Positions 13,557 through 14,548 of a stretch of 14,548 nt of DNA are shown here, one piece after another. The number at the start of each line of letters is the position of its first letter. The first letter of the stretch is position 1. The position numbers and the translations under genes were made by a program. Under the pieces are notes generated by a model that worked only from the letters and a program-made list of their open reading frames with translations, was not told where the DNA came from and did not search any database. The stretch lies in contig JAJYZK010000028.1 of the NCBI GenBank assembly GCA_021799945.1, positions 1-14,548 on the forward strand, written 5' to 3'. This stretch comes from Acidobacteriota bacterium (GTDB taxonomy: Bacteria; Acidobacteriota; Terriglobia; Terriglobales; Acidobacteriaceae).

Positions 13557-14548
13557 TTATTCAGGTGTTTCCCTGCGCCTGACAGGGACCCCCACGGGAG
13601 TCGGCGTGTCGGAGCGAGTGAGCGTGAGAGGCCGCCGATTTTCCGGCGCCAGGGCCGGGCTCTCATGGCATCCCAGGCACCCGCGGTCCTCGCCTGGACG
13701 CGTCCATATCCAGCTCTTCTGGGCTCGGAGCACCGCGCCCCCGGGATCCAGCAATGCAAAACGGACGGGCGTGTCCGAGGGGACCGTCATATAAAAGGAG
13801 CCATCTTTTTCCACCGGAGCATTCCCCAGAATGCGCTCGCGGCCTCCCTGCTCCAGCGCGATCACCCGCACCTGCGCAATCCGTCCCGCGATGCGGCCGT
13901 GCGCGGCCTCTGCCGACATATAGGAGTTGAGGCAGAGCATGCGTCCGGTCTTTTGTTCCGGATGAAGAATGCTCGGATAGTACAGCGGCGCCGGATGCGG
14001 GACGAAGGGGGTGGGAGAAACGCTGGAAATCTTCGACTGCCGATAAAGAATCTCTCCGAGGCTCCTGCGGGCCAAATCAAAGGAGTACAGGTCGAACGTG
14101 AGGCTTGCGGGAGACGGGCCGGAGTTCCGCCTTGCCACCACCAGGGTTCCCGCCTGAAGTTCCTGCGCAGATTCATAGACGGATGGCGGAGCGGTCATCA
14201 CGACACGGTGCAACGAGCCTGGCGGAATCGACGCCAGTTCCCCGCCGACTCGTCCGCCGGCCACGCCGTTCCTTTCCACGAACAGTATCGTCCCGTCTTC
14301 CAGTTCTTCCGCTGACGCGCAGACCGAGCCTGCCGACGCATCCTGGCGAAATAGATGGAGTCCCGTGCCGTCCGGCCGGATGGTGTACAGTGCGCGATGA
14401 CCCCATCCCGCGCCGCCTGCGACCAGAGGGCTCTCGGCGGAGACAAGAATGCGTCCGCTGTGAAGGACAGTCTCCACCTGAAAGTCGCCCGGGCCAAAGG
14501 TAATGGGATGGGCGTTCTCCCCATTCCCCTGGCCGACGTATAAAACCG
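13557..14548 (-). CDS. HzsA-related haem protein, 5' end outside window
   Basis: The 3' part of a gene that is open to the right edge; 329 residues are visible. The first visible residues (VLYVGQGNGENAHPITFGPGDFQVETV) continue the frame without a start, so the N-terminus lies beyond the window. Propeller-like TolB repeats (RALYTIRPDGTGLHLFR, EELEDGTILFVER, SLTFDLYSFDLARRSLGE) are followed by a segment RIAQVRVIALEQGGRERILGNAPVEKDGSFYMTVPSDTPVRFALLD, then SWIWTRPGEDRGCLGCHE with a c-type haem motif at visible residues 290-294. This order resembles the middle domain and haem site of hydrazine synthase alpha-related proteins. Real anammox hydrazine synthase is not implied: HzsA-related proteins are common in non-anammox bacteria and their role is unknown. 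It ends 9 nt before the CRTAC1 gene and is the first visible gene of the operon. Confidence 0.82.
   Translation of the reverse strand, partial: VLYVGQGNGENAHPITFGPGDFQVETVLHSGRILVSAESPLVAGGAGWGHRALYTIRPDGTGLHLFRQDASAGSVCASAEELEDGTILFVERNGVAGGRVGGELASIPPGSLHRVVMTAPPSVYESAQELQAGTLVVARRNSGPSPASLTFDLYSFDLARRSLGEILYRQSKISSVSPTPFVPHPAPLYYPSILHPEQKTGRMLCLNSYMSAEAAHGRIAGRIAQVRVIALEQGGRERILGNAPVEKDGSFYMTVPSDTPVRFALLDPGGAVLRAQKSWIWTRPGEDRGCLGCHESPALAPENRRPLTLTRSDTPTPVGVPVRRRETPE

Larger units (their letters stand above)
3183..14548 (-). other. Probable nine-gene periplasmic redox operon
   Basis: Nine consecutive minus-strand genes, none with more than a 33-nt gap. Stop/start ATGA overlaps occur at 11832-11829, 8283-8280, 6892-6889 and 5573-5570; the other gaps are 9, 13, 18 and 33 nt. 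No promoter-sized space exists inside, so one transcript starting to the right of the window is likely. Eight of the nine products are predicted to work outside the cytoplasm: six show a clear signal peptide, the truncated haem protein must be exported to receive its haem, and the GMC protein could be carried by its Tat-tagged partner. Confidence 0.75.

Noticed and set aside
13557..14548. True anammox hydrazine synthase subunit
   Set aside because: Only distant HzsA-like features are seen, and no other anammox gene is present; HzsA-related proteins are widespread.

Overview
The window is GC-rich, tightly packed bacterial DNA. Protein families such as CRTAC1/ASPIC-UnbV, HzsA-related proteins, YVTN propeller–dihaem peroxidase fusions and GMC dehydrogenase with gluconate 2-dehydrogenase subunit 3 are abundant in Acidobacteriota. 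The carboxylase beta subunit also resembles the Acidobacteria/Bacteroidetes type. I read it as an acidobacterial chromosome, moderately sure; Verrucomicrobiota or Planctomycetota are possible. I see no tRNA, rRNA, CRISPR array, IS element or phage gene.

Left part (1-3124). A biotin-dependent acyl-CoA carboxylase beta (carboxyltransferase) subunit runs leftward off the window. A 239-bp intergenic region separates it from two rightward genes, a small DUF3592-type membrane protein and a secreted protein of unknown function. This region holds an unusually AT-rich patch: a perfect 12-bp inverted repeat, a GAAA-loop hairpin and about five tandem copies of an 11-12-bp unit with phased A-tracts, ending at the ribosome binding site of the DUF3592 gene.

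Main part (3183-14548). Everything here is on the minus strand and looks like one long operon that begins beyond the right edge. In order of transcription: HzsA-related haem protein (5' end missing), CRTAC1 FG-GAP/ASPIC-UnbV protein, YVTN propeller fused to a dihaem MauG/cytochrome c peroxidase domain, a seven-repeat 'regulator-type' propeller protein, a small unknown ORF with a TTG start, two LivK-type periplasmic binding proteins, a GMC oxidoreductase, and a Tat-exported gluconate 2-dehydrogenase subunit 3-like protein. Four junctions are ATGA stop/start overlaps and the other gaps are 9-33 nt, so translation is probably coupled.

How the genes may work together (inference). The last two genes would form a flavin dehydrogenase exported through the Tat signal of its small subunit. 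The CxxCH proteins upstream could accept its electrons or act as a second redox enzyme. The two binding proteins, which have no permease or ATPase beside them, could present or sense the substrate. Four consecutive proteins are beta-propellers of four different families, suggesting an extracytoplasmic multi-propeller redox assembly. Neither the substrate nor the existence of a physical complex can be read from sequence. This cluster is the best candidate here for an undescribed system.
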